DNA of 64,000 nt from Calditrichales bacterium MX18-03 (GCA_021083345.1 JAJGRE010000002.1:496001-560000); one strand, 5' to 3'; positions 50,452 through 59,901 are shown, numbered from the stretch's first letter. The notes: generated by a model not told the origin, from the letters alone. A program made the numbers and translations.

Positions 50452-51444
50452 CTAGTTCATATAAGTATCGACATTCTCCGATGTTATAACGATGCTTCCT
50501 GTATCAACATAGTTGGATACCATTCCTCCGTCACAGAGCGTATTGAGGTCCTTTACGATCTGGTCGCCCCATGTCCACTGCCTTTGGGAGATCAGGGAGG
50601 TGATGATGCCGTCTTTTACCCCCTGTACATTTTCCGGAACATTGTCAAAGGTTATGATCTTCTTGTCGTTTTTGGTCCAGCCTCTGGCCTTCCAGATGGC
50701 TGCCGCTACCGGACCGCCGGTGGCATCAATGCCTGAGAATACGTCAAAATCCGGATGCGCTTGAATCATGCTTTCTATAACCGACATGGTGATGCTGGGA
50801 TCGCCCTGTCCGGATTGTATATCCAGGATTTCCACGCCGGGGTAATCCCGCTTGATGACTTCTTTCATCCCGTCAAGGCGCTGGTTCAGGCTCAGCTGTG
50901 TCGGCAGACCCGTGCACACGATGAGCTTTCCTTTTCCGCCCAGTTGCTTTCCGATTTCCTCACCCAGCTTTTGTCCGGCCTTCAGGTTATCGGTCCCCAT
51001 GAAGCCCTTCCGGTTGCTCTTGGGTATGTCTGACTCGAATGCAATCACCTGAATGCCTTTCTCTATGGCCTTGTTTACGATGGGAGCCACAGCCTCGGAG
51101 TCAGTGGGAACCACTGCGATGCCGTCCACTTTCATTGCAATAAGATTCTCCAGGATCTCGATCTGCTGTCTGACATCAAATTTGTCCGGCGCTTTTATTA
51201 TGAGCTTGCAGCCCACTTCCTTGGCATATTTTTCTGCTGTTGCCGCAACCGGCTCAAAGAAGGGATGCACCACCGGGAACACAATGCCGAAGGTTCTTTC
51301 CTTTTTAACTTCCTGAGTGGGTGCCGCATTCTGCTCGCTGCTGGTCTGTGCATTGCTTGCCGGGCTGCTGCATCCTGCCAATGAAACCATAAAGACTAGA
51401 GCCAGTATCAGAGCCATCATTCTGAAGAACAGTTTCCTCTTCAT
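50452..51444 (-). CDS. Sugar-binding lipoprotein of ABC importer (module B)
   Basis: The 330-residue Peripla_BP_4 protein has a lipoprotein signal ending LAGCSSPAS, a Ser/Asn/Gln linker, FGIVFPVVHPFFEPVAATAEKYA and FESDIPKSNRKGFMGTDN. RBS AAAGGGGG. It has its own promoter and is preceded by the YesN gene, which probably controls it. Substrate unknown. Confidence 0.9.
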   Translation of the reverse strand: MKRKLFFRMMALILALVFMVSLAGCSSPASNAQTSSEQNAAPTQEVKKERTFGIVFPVVHPFFEPVAATAEKYAKEVGCKLIIKAPDKFDVRQQIEILENLIAMKVDGIAVVPTDSEAVAPIVNKAIEKGIQVIAFESDIPKSNRKGFMGTDNLKAGQKLGEEIGKQLGGKGKLIVCTGLPTQLSLNQRLDGMKEVIKRDYPGVEILDIQSGQGDPSITMSVIESMIQAHPDFDVFSGIDATGGPVAAAIWKARGWTKNDKKIITFDNVPENVQGVKDGIITSLISQRQWTWGDQIVKDLNTLCDGGMVSNYVDTGSIVITSENVDTYMN

Positions 51445-51506
51445 TAAAAATCCCCCTTTAAATTCTTTTTTACTTCCCGCTGAAGCGCGACCTGTTGCTT
51501 AGCCTT

Positions 51507-51535
51507 ATTATACTAACGGGGTCCCCTTTGCTCAA
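51507..51535 (-). promoter_or_regulatory. Promoter of the module B binding-protein operon
   Basis: TTGAGC (complement of 51530-51535), a 17-bp spacer that contains the palindrome GGGGACCCC, and TATAAT (complement of 51507-51512). The palindrome between the boxes may be a regulator site. Confidence 0.65.
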
Positions 51536-51660
51536 TTCATTATCTTTTTACCTTCTACCGTTTTCTTTTTCAGTTTCCCAGCTTGCATGTCAAAACTTTT
51601 TTCAATATAACATTTTCTTTTGAGCATGGCATATGAACTACGACGGCTGCTGCCGTTCTT

Positions 51661-51698
51661 AAAAATAAAAAAGTGAGCTTATTACAGGCTCACTTTTT
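51661..51698 (-). terminator. Terminator after the YesN-type gene
   Basis: AAAAAGTGAGC pairs with GCTCACTTTTTT across a 9-nt loop, followed by ATTTTTAAG on the minus strand. It lies just after the stop at 51702 and separates the regulators from the transporter genes. Confidence 0.85.
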
Positions 51699-51701
51699 GC
51701 T

Positions 51702-53297
51702 CTATTGGCTTGCAGTATGGGAGCTGCTCCGGTACTCTCTGGGCTTGCAGCCCACGTTCTTCTTGAAGATGTAGCTGAAATAATGGGGGTTCTGATATCC
51801 CACCTCTAAAGCGATCTCCCCCGTCTTCTTGCTGGTTGTATTCAGCAGTCCCTTGGCCTTCCTAAGCCTAACATTGGTCAGGTGCTGAATAAATGTCTCC
51901 CCTGTTTCCTGGCTGAAGATCGTACTGAAATGGCAGGCACTCATATTGACATAGTTTGCAACCAGGTTCAGTGACATGTCGGGATCCCCGCAGTTTTTCT
52001 CTATATACCGCTTGGCACTGGCTATCAGTTCGTAATGCTGGTTATTCTTTATCCTTTCCCGGCATTGATAAGCAATCTCTATACAACCCTCAATATATTG
52101 CTTTAGCTTGTCAAAGGTATCAAGCCGGACTGCAATTTCTTCTATCCGTTCCTGCCTCGGCAGGAGCTGCTCCCCGTTGACACCGATTTCACCCAGAAAA
52201 CCGGCAACGACGTAATTGATCCGGATAGCCAGATAAATGTTCAGAAGGACGCTGGCCTTTTTATCCTTGAGCCGCTCGAAATAGGCATCGATTACAGGGT
52301 GTACCGTATCCCGGCTCCCGTAGCGCAAGGCATGCAGTATCTGTCCGTCGTCAAACCCAAAGTATTCCTTCTGGCTCTCATTGAGCCTATGAAGCTCCTG
52401 CTGCAGTGCGTTCCAATACAGTCCCGTCTCCTGTTCAGCTTTAGTGCCGTTTTCAATATCCCTAAAGGATTTCGTGATTCCTTGAATTCTCTCATGGATA
52501 CTGCCGGCGTCCACCTTTATTGCCAACGTCCGATAGGCTTCCTCCGATACGATTGCATCTGATAAGGTTCTGCATTGCAGCATCAGCACATCTCGGTCAT
52601 CACCTTTCAGGATCAGGATGTATTCATTCAGGCTCCTCCTGAAGCGGATGATATGGGGCATGCTTTCCAGTGCGTCGTTTACAAAGGCTTCCAGCGCTTC
52701 ATACCGGCTGTAGCCCGCCTCCGTATCTGCTTCTATGCTGACACGCACTACCATATAATATCTCGCAAAAATATCTATATCGTAGGAGGGCGCTTTATCT
52801 ACCACCACAGCAGGGGGGATGGCGCCCATGATGAGGTTGTTCAGGAAGCTTTCCCGCAAAAGTGCTTTGTTGTCGTTTATATATTTGCTCAAATTCTGAA
52901 CGTTTGCCGCCAGTTTTTTCTCCTCATCGATATCCCGCGCAACCTTCCCCAAAAGCTCCAGCAGATCCTTGGCACTGAGAGGCTTCAATACATATTCCTC
53001 AACACCGATGCTGATTGCCTTTTTTGCATATTCAAACTCCTGGTGGCCGCTGAGGATAATGATCCTGGTGGCGGGCATGTTTTTCTTGACATAGCGGCTC
53101 AGCTCCAAACCATCCATAAAGGGCATCTTGATATCGGTAATCAGAATATCCGGCTGTGAAGCCTTTATGAGAGGCAGTGCCATTTCCCCATCCGGAGCCT
53201 CTCCGGCAAATATGAAGCCGTTTTTCTCCCAGTCGATGCCATCCCGTATACGCTGCCTGACGACAATTTCGTCTTCAACTAAAAAAATCTTATACAT
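51702..53297 (-). CDS. YesN-type response regulator (REC-AraC)
   Basis: The 531-residue protein has a receiver domain (VEDEIVVRQRI, acceptor Asp in ILITDIKMPFMDGL), a long middle region of about 280 residues without clear motif, and a C-terminal AraC HTH (about 425-525; LNLVANYVNMSACHFSTIFSQETG and TGEIALEVGYQNPHYFSYIFKK). Typical of sugar-responsive two-component systems in Firmicutes. It follows its kinase by 21 nt. The probable target is the binding protein/permease/AOR operon. Confidence 0.92.
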   Translation of the reverse strand: MYKIFLVEDEIVVRQRIRDGIDWEKNGFIFAGEAPDGEMALPLIKASQPDILITDIKMPFMDGLELSRYVKKNMPATRIIILSGHQEFEYAKKAISIGVEEYVLKPLSAKDLLELLGKVARDIDEEKKLAANVQNLSKYINDNKALLRESFLNNLIMGAIPPAVVVDKAPSYDIDIFARYYMVVRVSIEADTEAGYSRYEALEAFVNDALESMPHIIRFRRSLNEYILILKGDDRDVLMLQCRTLSDAIVSEEAYRTLAIKVDAGSIHERIQGITKSFRDIENGTKAEQETGLYWNALQQELHRLNESQKEYFGFDDGQILHALRYGSRDTVHPVIDAYFERLKDKKASVLLNIYLAIRINYVVAGFLGEIGVNGEQLLPRQERIEEIAVRLDTFDKLKQYIEGCIEIAYQCRERIKNNQHYELIASAKRYIEKNCGDPDMSLNLVANYVNMSACHFSTIFSQETGETFIQHLTNVRLRKAKGLLNTTSKKTGEIALEVGYQNPHYFSYIFKKNVGCKPREYRSSSHTASQ

Positions 53298-53318
53298 GCC
53301 TCTGACCCCCTCGTATGT

Positions 53319-55130
53319 CTAATCGATTGGCAGGACAACCCTGACGGAGGTCCCTGTGTTATATTCACTGGATATCGACAAGCCGTACCTTTCTCCGTAG
53401 TATAACTTGATTCTTTGATTGACGTTCTTTATTCCGAAGCCCCCTTGCATATCGGTGTCAGCCTCCGTCTTTCCTATTTCTTCCCGCACCTGTGCCAGCA
53501 GCTCTTCTGTCATTCCGATACCATTGTCGCTCACTTCAAATACCAACCTGTCTTCGTCCAACTTATCGCCATAAATCCGTATCAGCCCGCCGCCCCTTTT
53601 GTTCTTCAGGCCATGATAAAGGGCATTCTCGACCAGAGGCTGCAGGGTCAGCTTCAATATCCGAAGACATAGTATATCCGGGTTGATGCAGATTTCATAG
53701 TCCATAATGTCCTGATACCTGACTTTTTGAATCCTCAGGTAGCTTTGGACATGGGAAAGCTCCTCTCGGATGAGGATCCACTCCTTCCCCTTGCTCAGTA
53801 CGATCCGGAAGAAAGCAGAGAGGTCCTTCGTGATATTGACTACCTCTTCCTTGTTATCTGTTTCCGTCATCCATACGATGGCATCCAGCGTATTGTATAG
53901 AAAATGGGGGTTGATCTGGGCCTGCATCGCCCTGAATTCGGATTTCTTGAGATTTTCCTGGTCAATGAGGCTTTTTTCCAAAAGTGCTTTAATCTTCACC
54001 AGCATGGTATTGAAGCCTTTGCACAGATCGGCTATCTCATCCCTGCTGGCATACTGTGCTTCTACATCCAGATTGCCCTTTTCCGCCAGCTTCATCTTGT
54101 GCCGCAACTCCCGGATGGGCTTGGTCAGCGAGTTTGAAATTTGGGCATATACCAGCACGATGCCCAGGATGCATATACCGCTGATGATGATGGTGATGGA
54201 CTTGATTTCATAAGCTGTCTTCATGATCTCCTTGAGCCTTACTTTTCCGATAATGCTCCATCCCGGCATCTTGAGGGTATTATACACAATGAAGTGTTCT
54301 ACGCCCTGAATCTCTTCGATGAAGTAGCCTTCCTTGCTGCTGGCGATCTCATCCTCAATCTTTCTGGATTGAAAGTCGTTGTGGGTCAGCCCTCCCACAC
54401 GGGTGGGGTCATAGATATACTGGCCGTCCTGTGTCACAACAAAAAACTGGCCTGTATCTCCCAGCTTGATATTGCTGCAGATTTCCTCAATGACTGCTTT
54501 GTCGATGTCAACCAGTATGATACCCTTGATTTCCTTGGTCAGCGGCCGCCTGACGATCTTCGCAATGGTCAGAACATTGTTATAGGGAAGCCTTCTGATA
54601 TCCTCCAGCTTTTCATTTAGGATGATGTGAAGCTTTTCAGGTTCTGTCAGCGCTCTTTTATATACATTGTTTTCCTCCAGTTTTCCGTAGAAGGTATAGC
54701 TTCCTACCCTGTCGCTGATGCTGTTGCCGCTGATCCCAATAATGTTGATATCGACGATGACATCTTGAAAATCATAGATTCCCTTGTATATCTCGAATAG
54801 CTCCCCGATGTCCTTGGCGTAGGCATATTTCTTATCGGTGTCCTTCTCATCCAGGAAGCGGATCAGGAGCTCGTTATTGCCCATATCCAGGGTTTTATTG
54901 ATATTGTTGAAAAAAAGCTCCAGATTGCGGTTGAGCTGTTCTGCTATCTGTGCGGTCGACTTTGAGATGGTTTCCTGCATGCTTTCAAAGTATTTCTGAT
55001 ACGATACCATGCCGATCACGCCCATGGGAATGATGGTTGCCAATGCAAAAATAATGACGATTCTTGTGCGGATGCTGACTGTCAATGGCCTGATGATTCC
55101 GGTCAGGAGGGTTTTCAGAAAGCGCAGCAT
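53319..55130 (-). CDS. YesM-type sensor histidine kinase
   Basis: The 603-residue kinase has TM1 (about 20-42), an extracytoplasmic Cache-like domain of about 250 residues (GNSISDRVGSYTFYG, VVTQDGQYIYDPTRVGG), TM2 (about 290-312), HAMP, His_kinase domain with the phospho-acceptor His in INPHFLYNTLDAI, and HATPase_c (SDNGIGM, GGFGIKNVNQRI). The outer domain probably reads sugar, directly or via the binding protein. It starts at ATG 55130, 6 nt after GAAGGG. Confidence 0.92.
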   Translation of the reverse strand: MLRFLKTLLTGIIRPLTVSIRTRIVIIFALATIIPMGVIGMVSYQKYFESMQETISKSTAQIAEQLNRNLELFFNNINKTLDMGNNELLIRFLDEKDTDKKYAYAKDIGELFEIYKGIYDFQDVIVDINIIGISGNSISDRVGSYTFYGKLEENNVYKRALTEPEKLHIILNEKLEDIRRLPYNNVLTIAKIVRRPLTKEIKGIILVDIDKAVIEEICSNIKLGDTGQFFVVTQDGQYIYDPTRVGGLTHNDFQSRKIEDEIASSKEGYFIEEIQGVEHFIVYNTLKMPGWSIIGKVRLKEIMKTAYEIKSITIIISGICILGIVLVYAQISNSLTKPIRELRHKMKLAEKGNLDVEAQYASRDEIADLCKGFNTMLVKIKALLEKSLIDQENLKKSEFRAMQAQINPHFLYNTLDAIVWMTETDNKEEVVNITKDLSAFFRIVLSKGKEWILIREELSHVQSYLRIQKVRYQDIMDYEICINPDILCLRILKLTLQPLVENALYHGLKNKRGGGLIRIYGDKLDEDRLVFEVSDNGIGMTEELLAQVREEIGKTEADTDMQGGFGIKNVNQRIKLYYGERYGLSISSEYNTGTSVRVVLPID

Positions 55131-55187
55131 ACTCATCCCTTCATTTCATTTTATTTTGAAAATGGAATTGTATTCATATTAATGAAC

Positions 55188-55215
55188 ATTATACCATTAA
55201 CCCCCTGCTTGTCAA
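55188..55215 (-). promoter_or_regulatory. Sigma-A promoter of the yesM-yesN operon
   Basis: TTGACA (complement of 55210-55215), a 16-bp spacer and TATAAT (complement of 55188-55193), both perfect boxes. Confidence 0.75.
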
Positions 55216-55226
55216 ACAAGCAAGAC

Positions 55227-55249
55227 AAAGCCACCCTTTGAGTGACTTT
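55227..55249 (-). terminator. Terminator after the module B ATPase gene
   Basis: AAAGTCACTC pairs with GGGTGGCTTT (wobbles) and GTCTTGCTTGTTT follows. So the ATPase gene is transcribed apart from the kinase operon. Confidence 0.65.
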
Positions 55250-55279
55250 GCCTATAAATTATCTTTTTTATCTGTCCGT

Positions 55280-56779
55280 TTACATGCCGGAAGCAGCCAG
55301 CATGATTTTTTCCTCGGAGAATTCGTCCTTTCTAAATTCTCCGGCAATCCTGCCCTGATGGATGACAATGACCCGGTCACAGACACCCAGCAGCTCCAGC
55401 AGTTCGGAAGATATGAAGATGATACCCACACCTTTTTGTGCCAGGCCTTCTATAATTGAGTATATTTCGGACTTTGCTCCCACATCGATGCCTCGGGTCG
55501 GTTCGTCCAGTATAACCACCTTGGGGTTTACCGCCAGCCATTTAGCAATAACCGCTTTTTGCTGGTTGCCGCCGCTGAAGTTTTTTGCCAGCCTGCCGGG
55601 CAGCGCCGGGCGGACCTGCAAGTCATCTATGAATCTGTCTACGATTTCCCTTTTCTTGTTTTTGACGATGCAGCCCAATCTGCTGATGAGGGGCATATTT
55701 GCCAGGCAGATATTGTCGCCCAGCGGCATTCCAAGAACCAGGCCTTCTTTTTTCCTGTCCTCCGGCACCAGTGCCAGCCCTTCCCGGATTGCATCACTCG
55801 GTGAGCTGATCCGGACAGGCTTGCTATCGATCAGGATTTCTCCTCCGTCAGGCTTTGCCGATCCGAAGATAGCCTTCATGATTTCTGTGCGGCCCGACCC
55901 CACAAGCCCTGCAAAGCCCAGAATCTCCCCTCCTGACAAACCAAAGCTGATGTCCGTAAACTGTTTCTCCTTGCAGAGCCCTTTAATCTCCAGCACATAT
56001 CCGCTCTGAACGGTATCCTTCCTTTCCGGAAAAAAATCCTCCAGGTCCCTGCCTACCATTAGCCTGACGATATCATCCTTTTTCAGCCTTTTGTCCCCAT
56101 TATCAAGGGTTTCAATATACTTGCCATCCCGCAGGATGGTGACGCGGCTGCTCAGCTGCGTCACCTCTTCAAGCCTGTGGGAGATGTAGATTATACTGAT
56201 GCCTTTTGCCAGGAGCTGCCGTATCAACTCGAAAAGCGCCTTGGTTTCTTTTTCGGTCAATACGGCGGTGGGCTCATCCATAACCAGTATATCGACATCG
56301 TTGAATATGGCCTTTCCAATTTCCACCAACTGCTGTGTTGCAACGCTGATATCGGAAACGGACCTACTGCAGTCTATGTCCGCCAAGCCCAGCTTCGCCA
56401 TGACCTCCTGGGCTGCTTTGACCATCTGCTTCTTGTTCAGGTGCAGGCCCTTCCGAAGCTCCTTTCCAAGAAACAGGTTCTCCGCGATGCTGAGCTGCGG
56501 CACCAGATTGAACTCCTGGTAAATGATGCTTATCTTGTTGTCCATGGAGTCCTCCGGGTTCCGGATCTGCACGGTTTTTCCGTTGATTCGGATTTCGCCT
56601 TCATCCGGCGTATAGATGCCGCCGAGAATCTTCATCAGAGTACTCTTGCCCGCACCGTTTTCTCCGCATAAAGCGTGAAGCTCACCCTTTCTAAGCTCAA
56701 AGCTCACATGATCCAGCGCCCTGACACCCGGAAACGTCTTAGTGATACCCTTCATTTCAAGTATGTTTTGCTTAATCAT
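55280..56779 (-). CDS. RbsA/MglA-type sugar ABC ATPase (module B)
   Basis: The 499-residue protein is a fused double ATPase: GENGAGKST and ILVMDEPTAVL in the first half; GLVGSGRTE, FSGGNQQK and VVILDEPTRGIDVGA in the second. RBS GGGGGG is 8 nt before the ATG. The only ABC genes without an ATPase nearby are the binding protein and permease at 49.4-51.4 kb, so I join them. Splitting the ATPase from the rest by the regulator genes is unusual. Confidence 0.92.
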   Translation of the reverse strand: MIKQNILEMKGITKTFPGVRALDHVSFELRKGELHALCGENGAGKSTLMKILGGIYTPDEGEIRINGKTVQIRNPEDSMDNKISIIYQEFNLVPQLSIAENLFLGKELRKGLHLNKKQMVKAAQEVMAKLGLADIDCSRSVSDISVATQQLVEIGKAIFNDVDILVMDEPTAVLTEKETKALFELIRQLLAKGISIIYISHRLEEVTQLSSRVTILRDGKYIETLDNGDKRLKKDDIVRLMVGRDLEDFFPERKDTVQSGYVLEIKGLCKEKQFTDISFGLSGGEILGFAGLVGSGRTEIMKAIFGSAKPDGGEILIDSKPVRISSPSDAIREGLALVPEDRKKEGLVLGMPLGDNICLANMPLISRLGCIVKNKKREIVDRFIDDLQVRPALPGRLAKNFSGGNQQKAVIAKWLAVNPKVVILDEPTRGIDVGAKSEIYSIIEGLAQKGVGIIFISSELLELLGVCDRVIVIHQGRIAGEFRKDEFSEEKIMLAASGM

Positions 56780-56923
56780 GGGTTACCCCCCTGCTTGTTT
56801 TGTAGTCGCAATACTGTCATATTACACTTATTATAGCGGGTGCTTCCCTTTATATAAATCAATATTCTTAATCAAATAGTCAGATTTCTTTTGAACTTGT
56901 AGCGGGCAGAGAGATTACAGGCA

Positions 56924-56957
56924 TAAAAAAACAACCGCCGCAGCGGTTGCTTTTTTG
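56924..56957. terminator. Bidirectional terminator after cooS
   Basis: CAACCGC pairs with GCGGTTG across CGCA. T-runs follow on both strands (complement of 56924-56930, and 56951-56956). The minus side is 2 nt after the cooS stop at 56959. Between it and 56779 I see a TATAAT-like box near 56832 for the ATPase gene. Confidence 0.8.
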
Positions 56958-56958
56958 C

Positions 56959-58872
56959 TTAACTCAGCCCCATACCCCTTCTTTTGGCCATGATGTGGGC
57001 TTCAATATTATTGGCAACCTCCACCGGATCATCGCCCAGTGCGATTTTGCCGCCGGTCAGGCCTTCCACATCCTCTGTCAGCAGCTTGACAAGCTGCGGC
57101 GCCCCCGTTACGAAAGGCGTGGGCGACAGGTGAGTGTATGTACCGTATGCCACTGCAAAGACACCGTCGATGGTAGCCTTCTGCTCCATCCACTCAGGTG
57201 CGGTGACCGCTATGGGAAGATCAGGCACATCTACATTGAGGTGGTCCGCCAACGCTGTTACCAGCATCGACATCCTGCCGGTATCGGTACAGGTACCGAA
57301 GCTCAGCACCGGCGGAATCTTCAGCAGCCCGCAGACATAGCGCAAACCTTCTCCCGCCAGCGGAACTGCGTCCAGGCTGCAGAGACCGGCCACCTCCAGG
57401 CCGTGATTACCGCAGCCGCCGCTGATCACCAGAATATCCCTTTTGATCAGCTCCTTAGTCAGGTTTACCGTATTCCAGTCATGGGGGCCATTCCGCAAGG
57501 TAGCACAATTGGCCAGCGCTACCACCCCTTTGATTTTGCCTCCTGCAATCACGTCAACCAGCGGGTCCAGCTTGTTGCCCAGTGCGCCCAGCACCGCCTC
57601 AGTGGAGAAACCGGCTATTGCCTTTTGTATCCGTTTCGGCACCATCGGCTTGATCTTGCCATGGCGCTTCTTGAAATTCTCGATTGCCAGGTCAATCAGC
57701 CGGTCCGCCATGGCGCCCACATTTGCCGGGTGGTAAGGTATCTGCTCCTGCGCACCCGGAACACCTATGATGGTGCTGATGCTTACCAGCGTTGCCTGGT
57801 ATTTTTCGGCATACATATCAATAGCCGGCGGCGAGCAGTTTTCTTCCATCGCGATCACATCCACCGCACCGGTGGCCAACATGGGCTCGATAGCCAGCCA
57901 ATTGCCCATCAGCCCGGCAAAAACATCATCGATTGGGAAACGCTGCAGCAACTCCTGTCCGGTCTCGATAGAGCCGACGACGCGAAGCCCTTTTGCCCCT
58001 GCAGCCTTTGCTTTCTGCTGCACATCGGCATTTCTGGCTTTTTCTATAACAGCTACACCTGCCCAGGGTTGGTGTCCATTGAACACCACATTGACGTAAT
58101 CCGGATCAAAAATGCCCAGGTCCACATTGACTTCATGGGGCATCGGCGTACCAAACAAAATGTCCTGCACCATTTCCAAACCGATCTGTGTATTGTAAAT
58201 GGTGGCCACACCCAGGCGCAGCGCCTTCTTGGCCAAAGAAACGTAGTCTCCGTCCACATTGGTCAGGCAGCTGGCGATACAGTTCTGTTCTTCATGGACG
58301 GTTCCGGCGGGATATAAGTGGAGCTTCCGCCAGACCTCCTTGCGCTTTTTGGGTGCGAAGGCTTCCACCATCAGATTCGGCTCCTCGGTGCCGATATTCT
58401 GCTGATGCTCTAGGAGATCCGCCAGCTGTACCGCCATCTGGTTGACATCCTGGCTGGTATTGATACCCAGCTTCTCACACATCCACTTCAGCTTGTTTAC
58501 ATCCGTCAGCCTAAAGGGTGTTTTGCCTTCTGCCGTAGCCTTCAGGGTCCGATAGGCTTCATAGGCATGGTGGCTGTACGTGCCGGCCCCCAAAGCATTT
58601 TGGATCAGCAGCTTCCGCATAGCGTTTGCATCCGGCCCGATGCCGCATACGCCTTTATCAATGCCTGACTTCTCATTCCATCGGCAGGGTCCGTGAGAAC
58701 ACAGCTGACAGCTCAAACCCTCCAGACAGAACTTACAGCGGATTTTTTCCTGCGCTGCATACCGGTCGAACACATTGGACATTCCATCTTCTCGAATGCG
58801 CTTCAGCATCTCCTCTACCGAGTCATGATAGCTCACACGGCCTTCCGTCTTTTCCAGTATCGTTTCACTCAT
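56959..58872 (-). CDS. cooS: Anaerobic CO dehydrogenase catalytic subunit
   Basis: The 637-residue nickel enzyme interconverts CO and CO2. The N-terminal Cys cluster (CKFCLEGLSCQLCSHGPC-type, residues about 45-65) carries the D and B clusters. Later motifs EENCSPP, GGCGNHGLEVAG and GTCTDTGRMS carry C-cluster ligands, with HHAYEAYRT for proton relay. Neither cooC (Ni insertion) nor cooF nor acetyl-CoA synthase genes are adjacent. This is therefore a stand-alone CooS, perhaps linked to ferredoxin. RBS AAAGGGG. Confidence 0.95.
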   Translation of the reverse strand: MSETILEKTEGRVSYHDSVEEMLKRIREDGMSNVFDRYAAQEKIRCKFCLEGLSCQLCSHGPCRWNEKSGIDKGVCGIGPDANAMRKLLIQNALGAGTYSHHAYEAYRTLKATAEGKTPFRLTDVNKLKWMCEKLGINTSQDVNQMAVQLADLLEHQQNIGTEEPNLMVEAFAPKKRKEVWRKLHLYPAGTVHEEQNCIASCLTNVDGDYVSLAKKALRLGVATIYNTQIGLEMVQDILFGTPMPHEVNVDLGIFDPDYVNVVFNGHQPWAGVAVIEKARNADVQQKAKAAGAKGLRVVGSIETGQELLQRFPIDDVFAGLMGNWLAIEPMLATGAVDVIAMEENCSPPAIDMYAEKYQATLVSISTIIGVPGAQEQIPYHPANVGAMADRLIDLAIENFKKRHGKIKPMVPKRIQKAIAGFSTEAVLGALGNKLDPLVDVIAGGKIKGVVALANCATLRNGPHDWNTVNLTKELIKRDILVISGGCGNHGLEVAGLCSLDAVPLAGEGLRYVCGLLKIPPVLSFGTCTDTGRMSMLVTALADHLNVDVPDLPIAVTAPEWMEQKATIDGVFAVAYGTYTHLSPTPFVTGAPQLVKLLTEDVEGLTGGKIALGDDPVEVANNIEAHIMAKRRGMGLS

Positions 58873-58903
58873 AAAAAAAGCCCCTTTCTCGTCGTATGTT
58901 GTG

Positions 58904-58932
58904 TTTGCGGCTTAAAAAGCTTGTTCCGCAAA
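58904..58932. promoter_or_regulatory. Inverted repeat in the cooS leader
   Basis: TTTGCGG and CCGCAAA, separated by 15 nt with AAGCTT in the centre, lie about 30-60 nt upstream of the cooS ATG. The repeat could be an operator or an mRNA hairpin. No T-run follows, so a terminator is unlikely. Confidence 0.4.
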
Positions 58933-58979
58933 TATCAACATTATTTTCTACTAAAGAGACAAAAATTATGAAATACTGC

Positions 58980-59810
58980 TTATTTCGTGCTTCCCAGCCG
59001 ATTCTCCCTCAGCATATCTGAAAGCTTTACTTCCGGGTGGCGATATCTGAACAGGTTTGCCCTGTAGTTCCCCAACCGTATGGCTTCCCTTGGGCACCAT
59101 TGGATGCAAGCGAAGCAGCTGACACAATGGTCCGACCAGCAAGGTCTCTGTTCAGCCATGCTGATATTCTGCATGGGGCAAACCCTGACACAGGTACCGC
59201 AGCCGCTGCATTTTTCATCCGCAATGAAGCCCATGGACGCCCATCCGTGCCGCATCACATGCCAAAGCAGGGATGCGATCGACGGCAACGCCTTGAACAG
59301 CATTCCGGACAGAATGAAGCCCGTCATCACATTGGTTGTTTCAAGGCAGCCTTCTTTACGTGCATCCACATAATCTGCAACCACATCCAGCTTAATATCC
59401 CAATTGCGAAACATCTCCTTTTGTTTATCTACAGAGATATCTCCGTATCCGATGCCATTATGGGGCATTTGCACGTTAAATCCTGCTGAGAGCTTTCCCC
59501 CTTGAGCTGCAACATCTGCATCCGCTTTCTTCATGGCCTTTAGCGGTGTAACCCCGTAGGTGCTGACTGCAAAAAGATACTTGGAACCGATGTCTGCCAG
59601 CTTTCCAATAAAATCCGCCAGCAACTTGGGCGGTTTGAAGTCGTAGATGGGAAATACCATACCGATTACGTCTGCTTCTTTTCCGATCAAGTCCTGATCC
59701 ATCACCGACATGACCGGGATCAGCTTCCCATTAAGCCGCCTTGCAATGTCCCTCGCCACTGCAAGGGAGTTGCCTGTTCCGGAAAAATAATAGATTTCTA
59801 CTTTACTCAT
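58980..59810 (-). CDS. EFR1-type flavodoxin/ferredoxin fusion protein
   Basis: The 276-residue protein has an N-terminal flavodoxin-like domain (YYFSGTGNSLAVARDIA as FMN loop) and a C-terminal bacterial ferredoxin domain with two [4Fe-4S] motifs (CSGCGTCVRVCP and CVSCFACIQWCP). EFR1-family proteins are taken as intramolecular electron carriers. It lies upstream of cooS in the same direction with a 107-nt gap. It could feed or accept low-potential electrons of CooS or the AORs. ATG at 59810 chosen for RBS spacing. Confidence 0.87.
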   Translation of the reverse strand: MSKVEIYYFSGTGNSLAVARDIARRLNGKLIPVMSVMDQDLIGKEADVIGMVFPIYDFKPPKLLADFIGKLADIGSKYLFAVSTYGVTPLKAMKKADADVAAQGGKLSAGFNVQMPHNGIGYGDISVDKQKEMFRNWDIKLDVVADYVDARKEGCLETTNVMTGFILSGMLFKALPSIASLLWHVMRHGWASMGFIADEKCSGCGTCVRVCPMQNISMAEQRPCWSDHCVSCFACIQWCPREAIRLGNYRANLFRYRHPEVKLSDMLRENRLGSTK

Positions 59811-59901
59811 CCTCATTACTCCCGATATTTTATTTCTATGCACTGTTCTTTGCCTTATTCATTGATTTTGATCCCATATTATCATAGCAGTTGAGACAAG
59901 C

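Noticed and set aside
56947-58317. 456-codon open frame on the plus strand
   Set aside because: It is the complement of cooS, whose motifs are unmistakable. The translation is rich in His/Arg/Gln without any family pattern and has no RBS.
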